A stretch of 64,000 nucleotides of DNA, from positions 1 to 64,000 of the forward strand of contig JALHNJ010000008.1 in the NCBI GenBank assembly GCA_022843585.1, in the 5' to 3' direction. Shown here piece by piece: positions 16,208 to 25,116 of the stretch (positions are counted from its first letter, which is position 1; each line of letters begins with the position of its first letter). The notes beneath the pieces were generated by a model that saw only the letters and a program-made list of their open reading frames with translations, was not told the origin of the DNA and ran no database searches. Source of the stretch: Chitinophagaceae bacterium. Its GTDB lineage: Bacteria > Bacteroidota > Bacteroidia > Chitinophagales > Chitinophagaceae. The position numbers were made by a program, and so were the translations under genes.

Positions 16208-16371
16208 TGATTTTCTTGTTGTATATAGACCCGGGTTCCGGAAGTTATCTTGTTCAGGTAATTGTTGCTGCGGTGTTAGGAATTGCTTTTTTCTTTAGAA
16301 ATATTAAGAATTATATAAAAGCTTTTTTCTACCGTTCCCCCAAAAAACCAGATGATAAATCTGAAGCCTGA
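16207..16371 (+). CDS. 54-residue DPGSGS-type small membrane protein
   Basis: A short gene of 54 codons. The protein starts MIFLLYIDPGSGSYLVQ, has one membrane helix (about 14-30) and ends in a basic and polar tail with RSPKKPDD. The IDPGSGS start followed by a helix and a lysine-rich tail resembles small proteins I know next to methyltransferase and membrane-sulfatase genes. Its ATG overlaps the previous stop (position 16207) and its stop overlaps the next ATG (16371), so translation is coupled on both sides. It is probably an inner-membrane partner of the downstream enzymes; the function is unknown. Confidence 0.78.
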   Translation: MIFLLYIDPGSGSYLVQVIVAAVLGIAFFFRNIKNYIKAFFYRSPKKPDDKSEA

Positions 16372-17750
16372 TGCCTAATTCATTTACTCCACATCCTTCT
16401 TCTTTCAGGGATCCTTCAGGATTTATTTTTGAAAAAGACGGGGTGCTTTACAGGCAGGTAAATGAAATTTTTAAAGAGGATTTTGATTTTTTTGTCAGCA
16501 GCGGTTATTATGCAAAACTGGTAAAGCAAGGTTTATTAATTCCGCATGAAACAATACAGGAAAACCTTACTAGTTCATCAGATTACTATCTTACATTAAA
16601 ACCTGAGACCATTTCGCTTATCTCTTACCCCTTTGAGTGGAGTTTTGATATGCTAAGGGATGCAGCTTTATTAACGCTGCAATTGCTTAAAGAATCCATA
16701 GCACATGGAATGGTGCTTAAAGATGCTACCCCTTATAATATACAATGGCATAATGGCAAGTTGATTTTTATTGACAGCCTTTCCTTTGAAAAATATGATG
16801 AAGAAAAACCGTGGATTGCTTACCGGCAGTTTTGCGAAAATTTTCTTAGTCCGCTGTTGTTGATGCATTATAGCAAGCTGCCATTACAACAATTACATTT
16901 AGCTTACCTTGAAGGCATCCCTTTGGCAATTACTAAATCACTGCTTCCGTGGCGAAGTAAATTTTCTTTACATACTTATTTGCATATCCATTTACATGCA
17001 AAGGTTTCAGGAAAAGAAAGTACTGCAAATAATAGAACAGCAAAATTTTCTAAACAAAAATTAGTAAATCTTATTTCCAGTTTGGAAACTTTAGTTACAA
17101 AATTAAAAACTCCGGGACAACAAACGGCATGGTCGGCCTATTACAACGAAGCAGCACAACGGGATGATTATCTTGACAGGAAAACAGAAATCATTCAAGG
17201 CTGGCTTACAAAACTTACTGAAGTAAAAACAGCCATTGACTTTGGCGCCAATGATGGAATGTTTTCGAAATTGTTAGCTTCCAATAATATAAAAACAATT
17301 GCTACTGATTTTGACCCCATTTGTATCAACAATCTATACAAGGACATAAAAAGTAAAAAGGAAGAGAAGATTCAACCGATTATTCTTGATATTTCTAACC
17401 CTTCTCCTTCTATTGGTGTCAATAACACAGAAAGAATTGCTTTTTTAAAAAGAGCAAAAGTCGATTTAGCTATTGCATTGGCAGTAATCCATCACTTAGC
17501 AATTGGAAAAAATATTTCATTTGAACAAGTTGCTGATTCATTTCAGCAGGTTTGTAATTGCCTGATCATTGAATTTGTTCCGAAGACAGATGGGAAAATT
17601 CAGTTGATGTTGAACAACAAAAAAGATATTTACAATAATTATACAGAAGAAAACTTTACACAAGCGTTTAGCCATTATTTCAAAATAGAAGAAAAGTTTC
17701 CTGTTGGTAGCTCCGGCCGTGTACTTTACTTAATGAAGAAACATGGGTAA
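16371..17750 (+). CDS. Kinase-like / SAM-dependent methyltransferase fusion protein
   Basis: A 459-residue cytoplasmic protein with two parts. The N-terminal part (about 1-215) carries a kinase-like loop: DATPYNIQW (Asp118, Asn123) followed by LIFIDSLSF (Asp135), spaced like the catalytic and Mg-binding residues of aminoglycoside-phosphotransferase-like kinases. The C-terminal part (about 255-459) is a class I methyltransferase with motif I AIDFGANDG (288-296), TDFDP after motif II, LAIALAVIHHL, and IIEFVPKTD. Its start overlaps the 54-residue gene and its end overlaps the sulfatase-like gene by 8 bp. The substrate is not known; a glycan or glycolipid intermediate is plausible. Confidence 0.85.
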   Translation: MPNSFTPHPSSFRDPSGFIFEKDGVLYRQVNEIFKEDFDFFVSSGYYAKLVKQGLLIPHETIQENLTSSSDYYLTLKPETISLISYPFEWSFDMLRDAALLTLQLLKESIAHGMVLKDATPYNIQWHNGKLIFIDSLSFEKYDEEKPWIAYRQFCENFLSPLLLMHYSKLPLQQLHLAYLEGIPLAITKSLLPWRSKFSLHTYLHIHLHAKVSGKESTANNRTAKFSKQKLVNLISSLETLVTKLKTPGQQTAWSAYYNEAAQRDDYLDRKTEIIQGWLTKLTEVKTAIDFGANDGMFSKLLASNNIKTIATDFDPICINNLYKDIKSKKEEKIQPIILDISNPSPSIGVNNTERIAFLKRAKVDLAIALAVIHHLAIGKNISFEQVADSFQQVCNCLIIEFVPKTDGKIQLMLNNKKDIYNNYTEENFTQAFSHYFKIEEKFPVGSSGRVLYLMKKHG

Positions 17751-19224
17751 GCTCAAAAAAATACTGGAGTTAAATCCATTCTATTTATTTCTGTTGCCTC
17801 TTTTTTTTGTACTACATGGAGTCGCAGAAAATTATCCGCTTATTCCTTTTACTGATGCATTAAAATTAACTGCCATTTATCTTGGCGGTTCCCTTTTAAT
17901 TGCTATTCTCTTTTGGATTTTTTATAGAAATATCAGTAAAGCATTTTTATTAGCTTTTTTAATAATGGCCTACCAGTTTGCTTTTGGAAGTATACAGGAT
18001 TTCTTAAAAGATTTTTTTGAAAATACTATTATTTACAGATACAGGTTTATCCTTCCTTTTTCTTTACTCATTTTTATTTTTGCAATTATATGGATAAAAA
18101 GACGGAAAAAAACATTGCTCCAACTTTCATTATACCTTAATATTCTATTTATATCACTATTACTAATTGACGCAGCCTCTTTAACCGTAAAAGCCAGTGC
18201 CCGGAAAGAACCGGTACAATCTTCTATTAAAGAACTTACACTATGCGATAGTTGCACAAGACCTGATGTATACTTACTCGTAGCCGACGAATATGCAGGG
18301 ACCAGCACATTAAAAGAGCTATTTCAATTTGATAATTCAGAATTTGAAAATAACTTAAAAAAACGTGGCTTTCATGTTATAAGTAACAGCATATCTAATT
18401 ACAATTTTTCGCCTTTCTCTATTGCTTCAATGCTTAAGATGGATTATCTTGAAAAGCTTGTTGGTAGTAATACCAGTTCCAATGATATGAACATATGTTA
18501 CAGCACCATAAAGGAAAATAGAACTTTTGACTTCTTTAAGCACTCCGGCTACAAGATTTACAACTACTCCATTTTTGATTTGCCGGGACAGCCCACTGTA
18601 GCCAAATCATCTTTACTTCATGGTAAAACAAAACCCATTACTTCGCAAACCTTTACCTATCGCATTCTTAAACAGCTGGGATATCATTTAGCGAAAGACT
18701 TACGATTAAAATTTGCGATTGAAGGTATCATCTATAAAGAACTAAAGGCTAATGAAAAGATCTATTCGCTTACCCAAAAAACAGCTCGGGAAAAAAATCA
18801 AGGCCCAAAACTCGTATACACACATCTTTTAATGCCACATTATCCATATTATTTTGACAGTAAGGGAATCGCCACTCCCATAAATAAACTAACTGAATCC
18901 TATAACTTAAATGAAAAAGCATACACAGAATATCTTTTGTACACCAACAAAAAATTATTAGCTCTAATTGACCATATCAGGGTTTCTTCCCCGACACCTC
19001 CAATAATAATATTAATGGGAGACCATGGGTTCCGGCAATACCGACATAAAGTTGAGCAGAAATATAATTTTCTGAACTTTAATGCAGTTTTTTTCCCTGA
19101 TAGTAATTATACAGGTTTTTATAAAGGGATGTCGAATGTCAACCAATTCCGGGTAATCTTAAATTCACAATTCGGGCAACGGCTCCCTCTTTTAAAAGAT
19201 TCAATGAGTTATTTAAGACCGTAA
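17743..19224 (+). CDS. Membrane sulfatase-superfamily enzyme, paralogue 1
   Basis: A 493-residue protein with about five N-terminal membrane helices (1-150) and a periplasmic alkaline-phosphatase/sulfatase-type domain (about 165-490). Seen motifs are LCDSC then PDVYLLVADEY (metal Asp182), SNYNFSPFSIAS with Ser223 at the nucleophile position, MPHYPYYFD, and the metal-binding MGDHGFR near the end. The architecture resembles phosphoglycerol- or phosphoethanolamine-transferring enzymes. Related proteins have Thr where this copy has Ser. It overlaps the methyltransferase gene by 8 bp, and a close paralogue follows 13 bp downstream. The substrate is unknown. Confidence 0.85.
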   Translation: MGKLKKILELNPFYLFLLPLFFVLHGVAENYPLIPFTDALKLTAIYLGGSLLIAILFWIFYRNISKAFLLAFLIMAYQFAFGSIQDFLKDFFENTIIYRYRFILPFSLLIFIFAIIWIKRRKKTLLQLSLYLNILFISLLLIDAASLTVKASARKEPVQSSIKELTLCDSCTRPDVYLLVADEYAGTSTLKELFQFDNSEFENNLKKRGFHVISNSISNYNFSPFSIASMLKMDYLEKLVGSNTSSNDMNICYSTIKENRTFDFFKHSGYKIYNYSIFDLPGQPTVAKSSLLHGKTKPITSQTFTYRILKQLGYHLAKDLRLKFAIEGIIYKELKANEKIYSLTQKTAREKNQGPKLVYTHLLMPHYPYYFDSKGIATPINKLTESYNLNEKAYTEYLLYTNKKLLALIDHIRVSSPTPPIIILMGDHGFRQYRHKVEQKYNFLNFNAVFFPDSNYTGFYKGMSNVNQFRVILNSQFGQRLPLLKDSMSYLRP

Positions 19225-19237
19225 TACAAAGCAATTA

Positions 19238-20707
19238 ATGATACAGCCCTTAAAAAAATATTCGATATATCTTTTCCTATTACCAATATTTTTTGTTTTG
19301 CATGGCTATGTGAACTATTTTGGACGTATACCTGCTAATGATACGAACATATTATGTCTGAAATATATTGGAATTTCGCTACTCCTCGTCTTTCTATTCT
19401 ATTTTCTGTATAAAAATTTACAAAAAGCAAGCATTACTGTATTTATTATAATAGCTTACAATTTTTTCTTCGGGCCGGTTCATGATTTTTTTAAAAATAT
19501 TACCGGCAACTCTTTCTGGGTTAAGTACACTTTTATTTTGCCGGTTTCTGCACTTCTCCTTGTTGCGATAATTATACTACTTAAAAAAACTAAAAAGGAT
19601 TTTTCAACCATTACCGGATATCTGAACTTACTTTTCCTCCTTTTGATTTTAATTGACGTAGGAAATCTTATTTTAAAGAAAAACAAGAAGACATTTATTA
19701 CCTCCGCAAATCTCCCCAAAGAACTAACCAGTTGCGACACTTGTGCAAAGCCTGATATATATCTAATTGTAGCAGATGAATATGCCAATAACAAACAACT
19801 AAAAGAGATTTTACATTTTGACAACTCCGCATTTGAAGCTGATTTGACTGCCCGGGGTTTTCATATTATTCAAAACTCAAAAAGTAATTATAATTCCACT
19901 CCCTTTTCTATTGCTTCTTTGCTGGGTATGGATTACATAGATTCATTAGGAGATCGTTTCAACGACAGAAGCCTGAATGCTTCATTTAATCAAATTAACG
20001 ATAATGTTGTTACGGCATGGTTACAACATGAAGGCTATGAGGTAAAAAATTATTCTGCATTCCCCTTAGCAGGAATACCCAATCCGGTGTCTTCATCTTT
20101 TTTTACTACCGGAACAGATCTATTTACTATGCATACATTAGTGGGTAGGTTCAACAGCGATCTTCGTTGGAATTTTATTACCCGCTTTAAAATAAAATCT
20201 GAAATAAGAAATTTTGTACAGGTTAGACTCAACCAGACTACCAATCTTATTAAAAAAACAATCATTGAAGCAAATCAAAAGAGCAGCAAGCCACGATTTG
20301 TGTACCTGCATACAATGATGCCGCATTTCCCATATCTGATGGATAAGAATGGCAATGCAGATTACAGTGCTTCATTTCTTGAAACGAACCGGTTTAACAC
20401 AGACGGCTACATTGGTTATCTGCAATATAGTAATAAAGTATTTATTGATATGATTGATAAAATAAAACAGGGCTCGCCGAATGCCGTAATCATTTTTATG
20501 GGTGACCACGGCTTCAGGCATCTTGAAGGAAACGATGAAGGTCATTTCATGAGTTTCAATTCAATATTCATACCTGGTAAAAACTACAGCCAGTTTTACG
20601 AAGGCATGTCGATGGTTAACGAATTCAGGGTTTTATTAAATACACAGTTCAACAAGCAGCTACCACTTTTAAAAGATTCTACTATCTTTTTAGAAAATTG
20701 GTGGTAA
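19238..20707 (+). CDS. Membrane sulfatase-superfamily enzyme, paralogue 2
   Basis: A 489-residue paralogue of the preceding gene, clearly alignable along its length: N-terminal membrane helices (1-145), SCDTC then PDIYLIVADEY (Asp180), SNYNSTPFSIAS with Thr221 as the likely nucleophile, MPHFPYLMD, and MGDHGFR. The Ser/Thr difference and different loops suggest two related but distinct transfer or hydrolysis steps. It is in the same operon, separated by 13 bp from the upstream copy and by 6 bp from the next gene. Confidence 0.85.
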   Translation: MIQPLKKYSIYLFLLPIFFVLHGYVNYFGRIPANDTNILCLKYIGISLLLVFLFYFLYKNLQKASITVFIIIAYNFFFGPVHDFFKNITGNSFWVKYTFILPVSALLLVAIIILLKKTKKDFSTITGYLNLLFLLLILIDVGNLILKKNKKTFITSANLPKELTSCDTCAKPDIYLIVADEYANNKQLKEILHFDNSAFEADLTARGFHIIQNSKSNYNSTPFSIASLLGMDYIDSLGDRFNDRSLNASFNQINDNVVTAWLQHEGYEVKNYSAFPLAGIPNPVSSSFFTTGTDLFTMHTLVGRFNSDLRWNFITRFKIKSEIRNFVQVRLNQTTNLIKKTIIEANQKSSKPRFVYLHTMMPHFPYLMDKNGNADYSASFLETNRFNTDGYIGYLQYSNKVFIDMIDKIKQGSPNAVIIFMGDHGFRHLEGNDEGHFMSFNSIFIPGKNYSQFYEGMSMVNEFRVLLNTQFNKQLPLLKDSTIFLENWW

Positions 20708-20713
20708 TTGAGA

Positions 20714-22378
20714 ATGAAAAAAACTATATCTGACATACAGCATATTCTTTCAACCCGCTGGGCAACCCTAGCTATTTTATTTATAGCGATAGCCAGCCGC
20801 ATTACTCATTTAATTTTTTTCTTTAACATAAGAGTCGATCGTAGTTACCAATTGTTGGCTACACAAAACTTTGTACACGGCAACGGCATATCAACGGCCT
20901 CTGTTCTATCAACCGACCTTTCAACTATTACTTATACCCCATTAATAAAATGGCCACCCGGCTATTCATTATTATTGTCACCTTTTTATTCAATAACAGG
21001 GAATAACTATCTTCTATCCTCCCTTTTTCTCGACATTGCATTTGGTATCATTTTAATATTTGTAGCAAGGGCTATCTTAAAATTACTCGACACCCCGCTT
21101 TTCCTGATTAATATCTACACAGTAATTTCCAGCTTATTTATTTACTATTTTTATTTCATCACCTCTTCTGATGGAATTGCCGCTACTCTCTTCTTAATAG
21201 CACTTTACTATACACTGGCTTTTATAAAAAACAAACTCAACTTATCAAAAGGAGTGTTATTAATTTCATTATTTCTTTTTGGCTGTGCTTTTATGAAATA
21301 TCTTTTTATGCCAGCAGTATTTGTTGTACCACTCTACCTTGCATGGAAAGGTTTTATTGATAAAAATAACATACAGCTTCGAGCAGGGCTATTATCGGGA
21401 CTGATTGTGGCTATAGGACTTATAGCAGTATTATTCTACCAAAAAAGCATAAGCGGTGATTCTGTTTATGTAAGCGATGCACCCAGTGGTTTCTTTGCCG
21501 AAAATCTTCTTTCAGCCTATCCCCTCGTTCCGGCAGCTATTGTAAAACCAGACACAATTGGGCTATTGCTTAATTCATCTACTAGTGAAAGTCAGGTACT
21601 ATCCATATTCAGAATTTTATACTTTTTTTCTTTAGTTCTGGTAGTCGTTTGGCTTTTAACCCGTTTTATAAAAACTAAATTTAAGAACCCTACATTAACC
21701 ACTGATTATTTTTACTTGACTGCAGGAATTTCAATGTCTACTATTTTACTACTTGCCGCACTATCAATACGAGTTGCAAAAGCAGAAGATATGCCAGGCA
21801 ATTGGTGGACTTTTATACAGGAACCAAGGTACTATGGCCTTCCTAACGTTTTAATTCATATAGCAATATTTGCTTTTTACCAGGCCTATAAAATAAAATC
21901 TGATAAAATAACAAAAATCATTTTCTGCTTTCTTCTTGCTTCATTACTACCAGAACTATTTCGGGGAGCAATATTTACAGCAAAAAGAGTAGCTAAATTT
22001 AGTAAAGAAGAATACAGTTGGCAATCTGATTTAAAAATTCAGCAATACGCTGATGCAATAATTAACAAGGAAAAGGGAAAACACTCCTTAAAAAAAACTA
22101 TAGTTACTGGAACTTCATATTACTTCAACAACCGGATTAGCTTATATAGCCACATCCCAATCTTACATGAAACAGACAAAATAAATAATCCTGCATTACT
22201 ACAGACAAAAGAAAACATTTTATTGTTGGTTGTTCTGGATGAAAGTTCGTTTAGTAAACTAAACTCACTTCTTATAGAAAAAAACTACGCTTTCGCAGGA
22301 CAGTTTCAAAATTTATATTTCTATACAATTAATTTATCTACTAATATTACCCACAAAGAGCTACTGTTAAGTTATTGA
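20714..22378 (+). CDS. GT-C-type membrane glycosyltransferase-like protein, paralogue 1
   Basis: A 554-residue protein with about 10-12 membrane helices. It has the early periplasmic loop with an Asp (NIRVDRSYQLLATQN), then IKWPPGYSLLLSPFYS, a layout like ArnT/GT39 enzymes that use polyprenyl-phosphate sugars. The C-terminal roughly 120 residues form a soluble domain. The start is the ATG at 20714; the frame also has a TTG at 20708. A paralogue follows directly. It is probably a sugar transferase acting outside the membrane; sugar and acceptor are unknown. Confidence 0.78.
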   Translation: MKKTISDIQHILSTRWATLAILFIAIASRITHLIFFFNIRVDRSYQLLATQNFVHGNGISTASVLSTDLSTITYTPLIKWPPGYSLLLSPFYSITGNNYLLSSLFLDIAFGIILIFVARAILKLLDTPLFLINIYTVISSLFIYYFYFITSSDGIAATLFLIALYYTLAFIKNKLNLSKGVLLISLFLFGCAFMKYLFMPAVFVVPLYLAWKGFIDKNNIQLRAGLLSGLIVAIGLIAVLFYQKSISGDSVYVSDAPSGFFAENLLSAYPLVPAAIVKPDTIGLLLNSSTSESQVLSIFRILYFFSLVLVVVWLLTRFIKTKFKNPTLTTDYFYLTAGISMSTILLLAALSIRVAKAEDMPGNWWTFIQEPRYYGLPNVLIHIAIFAFYQAYKIKSDKITKIIFCFLLASLLPELFRGAIFTAKRVAKFSKEEYSWQSDLKIQQYADAIINKEKGKHSLKKTIVTGTSYYFNNRISLYSHIPILHETDKINNPALLQTKENILLLVVLDESSFSKLNSLLIEKNYAFAGQFQNLYFYTINLSTNITHKELLLSY

Positions 22379-22416
22379 AAATTGTAGCAAATAATAGCAG
22401 TACTTTCATAATATAT

Positions 22417-24039
22417 ATGTTTGGTTCGGTATCAAATAAAATAAAAACAATTTTATCTGGCAAAGCAGCGAGTGTAATTGTTATTTTAGTAGTAATAGCA
22501 GGACGTATTAGCCAATTAAGCTATCTTTTTAATATCCGTTCAGACCGGTCCAATCAAATACTTGCAGCGCAAAATTTACTAAAAGGACATGGAATTAGCC
22601 TTGCTTATACACTGCCGGGTAATTTATCCGAAGTATTTTATGAACCATTAATAAAATGGCCGCCTGCATACTCTTTTTTGTATTCCCTATTCTATTCATT
22701 ATTTAATCAAAACTATATAATAGCAGGTCTTGCAATCGATATTTTTTTCGCAGCTATACTCATTTTTATTACCCGAGCCATATTAAAATCACTTGACCTA
22801 CCCGTTTATCTCATTAATATTTACACTTTAGTTACAGGTTTTATAATTTACTCATTTTATATCAAGCCGTCCTCAGATGCTGTTGCCATCACCGCTTTCC
22901 TTTTTGGAGTCTTTTTATTCCTGACCCTTTTAAAAAGCAACAAACAGGTTTTCTTAAAAACTATCGGAATAATTTTCTCCCTTTTGATTTGTGGAAGCAC
23001 AAAATATTTATACATCCCCATCATCTTCATTCTCCCATCACTTTTACTTGTAAAGGGATGGAAAGACAGTAATACAAAAATCAGGAATGCGGGTATTATT
23101 TCATTGCTGGCTTTAGCATTTTCCATCGGCGCATTATTATTATATCAAAAAACAACAGGGGGCTCTGCGGTTTATATTACACAGCCAAACCGGGGGTTTT
23201 TCCCTGAAAATTTATTATCACTTTATCCGGCTGTTCCCGCTGCCTTTATTAACCCGGAAATTATTAGACTTGTTAATCCTAACAATTACAATATAGCAGC
23301 ATTTATTTACAGAATATTTCAGCTTATTCATATTTTTTTAAGCATTCTGCTTATAGCCTGGAGTTTTAGAACAATCATTAAAACAGGTTTTAAAAACTCA
23401 TCTCTCTCTTCTATTTTTGTTTATCTAACAGTTTTTGTTTTGGTGGCAATAACCGTTTTACTGGCAACCTTGTCATTAAATATTGAAAAAGAAGATGGCT
23501 ATTGGACTTATGTGCAGGAAGCCCGTTATTACGGGCTTCCGGTTCTTTTGATCCAATTAAGTGTTTTCATTTGTTACTATTATAAAAAAACAGTCAAAAT
23601 ATTTAAATACGCATTTCTGATTGCACTTTTATTGATACTTCCTGATATGTTCCGTGGAATACTATTTAGCGCAAGTCGTATTATTAATTTCAATAAAGAA
23701 ACACCAAGCTGGAAAATTGAATACAATCTTCAACAATATGCGGAAGCAGCAATACAGAAGGCAAAACAAAAACATACCGTAAGTAATGTTGTACTCGCCG
23801 GCTCATCTGACTATCTAAATAACAGGATAAGTATCTACAGCCTTATCCCTCAAATGAAAAACATTGGCACTCTTAATAATCTTGCTGAGATGAATACGAA
23901 TACACCTACATTAATACTGGTTGTTTTACGTAGTGACGTATTATCAGACTTTCAACCCTTCCTTGACAACCCTAACAAAGAAGTTGCTGGTTACCTGAAT
24001 GGGTTCTACTTTTATACTGTTTATGCCGAACCTCATTAA
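22417..24039 (+). CDS. GT-C-type membrane glycosyltransferase-like protein, paralogue 2
   Basis: A 540-residue paralogue of the preceding protein with the same landmarks: NIRSDRSNQILAAQNLL, IKWPPAYSFLYSLFYS, about 10-12 helices, and a C-terminal soluble domain with NNRISIYSLIP (NNRISLYSHIP in the other copy). The ATG at 22417 is taken as the start; a TTG at 22375 overlapping the previous stop would add 14 residues and cannot be excluded. Its end overlaps the GT2 gene. It probably transfers a second lipid-linked sugar or uses a second acceptor. Confidence 0.78.
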   Translation: MFGSVSNKIKTILSGKAASVIVILVVIAGRISQLSYLFNIRSDRSNQILAAQNLLKGHGISLAYTLPGNLSEVFYEPLIKWPPAYSFLYSLFYSLFNQNYIIAGLAIDIFFAAILIFITRAILKSLDLPVYLINIYTLVTGFIIYSFYIKPSSDAVAITAFLFGVFLFLTLLKSNKQVFLKTIGIIFSLLICGSTKYLYIPIIFILPSLLLVKGWKDSNTKIRNAGIISLLALAFSIGALLLYQKTTGGSAVYITQPNRGFFPENLLSLYPAVPAAFINPEIIRLVNPNNYNIAAFIYRIFQLIHIFLSILLIAWSFRTIIKTGFKNSSLSSIFVYLTVFVLVAITVLLATLSLNIEKEDGYWTYVQEARYYGLPVLLIQLSVFICYYYKKTVKIFKYAFLIALLLILPDMFRGILFSASRIINFNKETPSWKIEYNLQQYAEAAIQKAKQKHTVSNVVLAGSSDYLNNRISIYSLIPQMKNIGTLNNLAEMNTNTPTLILVVLRSDVLSDFQPFLDNPNKEVAGYLNGFYFYTVYAEPH

Positions 24040-24718
24040 TTCAAGATCTGTTTTCATTGTGGTGCCTGCTTACAATGAAAGTACAAGCTTGCAGCTTGTT
24101 GTACATCAATTGCTGGCTAATGGATATACCCCAATAGTTGTTGATGATGGTTCTGCTAAATCTCTAAAGCCTTTTGTTCCCACGGCTTCCGCTTTTTTTA
24201 TCCGGCATAAGGTTAATCTTGGTCAAGGGGCAGCGCTACAAACCGGAATTAGTTTTGCCCTTGAAAAAAATGCAGCTTATATAGTAACTTTTGATGCAGA
24301 CGGACAGCATGATGCAAAGAATATTAATGAGCTACTACAAACTTTAATTGAAACCAACTCAGATGTTGTTCTCGGATCAAGGTTTATGAAAGGCTCTGTA
24401 CATAATATGACAGGTAAAAGAAAAAGGTTATTAAAGCTAGCCCGTTATATTAATTATTTCTTTTCCGGTTTACTGTTAACCGATGCACATAATGGGTTGC
24501 GGGTAATGACCCATGCAGCAGCAAAAAAAATTCAACTTCGGGAAAACCGTATGGCGCATGCTACAGAAATTCTTTCGCAGATAAAAAAGAACAAATTAAA
24601 GTATATAGAAGCCCCGGCTACAGTTTTGTATACTGATTACTCCCGCCAAAAGGGACAAACAGTATGGAGTAGCTTCCGTATTTTTTTTGACATACTTTTA
24701 AATAAAGTTTTCAAATGA
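24023..24718 (+). CDS. Family 2 glycosyltransferase, polyprenyl-phosphate sugar synthase type
   Basis: A 231-residue GT-A enzyme. Motifs seen are IVVPAYNES, IVVDDGS, NLGQGAALQTGISFA and the metal-binding FDADGQHD, followed by VLGSRFM and DAHNGLRVM. This is the dolichol-phosphate-mannose-synthase-like group, which makes polyprenyl-phosphate sugars. The start is set at the ATG at 24023; an in-frame ATG at 23999 would add eight residues. It overlaps the upstream GT-C gene by 17 bp and the DUF2304 gene by 4 bp. It plausibly makes the donor for the two GT-C proteins. Confidence 0.9.
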   Translation: MPNLINSRSVFIVVPAYNESTSLQLVVHQLLANGYTPIVVDDGSAKSLKPFVPTASAFFIRHKVNLGQGAALQTGISFALEKNAAYIVTFDADGQHDAKNINELLQTLIETNSDVVLGSRFMKGSVHNMTGKRKRLLKLARYINYFFSGLLLTDAHNGLRVMTHAAAKKIQLRENRMAHATEILSQIKKNKLKYIEAPATVLYTDYSRQKGQTVWSSFRIFFDILLNKVFK

Positions 24719-25065
24719 ATGGAATACAAATTTTACTGATAGCCTCCGTAGTTGTTATTATGTTCTTTTACATAGTTCGGCTTCGCAGTGCCATTTTTGA
24801 TCTGATTATATTAACTATATTTTCCGGGTTGGCTATTTTTTTTATTCTATTTCCTGAATACACTAACGATATTGCCCGGAAGATGGGAGTAGGACGAGGC
24901 GCTGACCTCCTATTCTACATATGCATCTTCTTTTTCATTTTCATTATACTGAAGATGTTTGCAAGGATTCGTCGGTTGGAATCCACACTAACTGAACTCG
25001 TTCGCCAGCAAGCTATCAAAGAAGCACAGTCTCAGTCCACAGAAGTAAAAGAAGAAGGAAAATAA
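24715..25065 (+). CDS. DUF2304 family membrane protein
   Basis: A 116-residue protein with three hydrophobic segments (about 5-25, 30-48 and 66-85) and a charged C-terminal tail. The middle segment FPEYTNDIARKMGVGRGADLLFY is the DUF2304 signature. These proteins are commonly encoded directly after a GT2 polyprenyl-phosphate sugar synthase and may anchor or assist it. Its ATG overlaps the stop of the GT2 gene (ATGA at 24715), so coupled translation is expected. Confidence 0.9.
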   Translation: MNGIQILLIASVVVIMFFYIVRLRSAIFDLIILTIFSGLAIFFILFPEYTNDIARKMGVGRGADLLFYICIFFFIFIILKMFARIRRLESTLTELVRQQAIKEAQSQSTEVKEEGK

Positions 25066-25116
25066 AGACAACTATTTCATTTCTGGAAACTTAATGATTA
25101 GTTTTACCAACTACAT

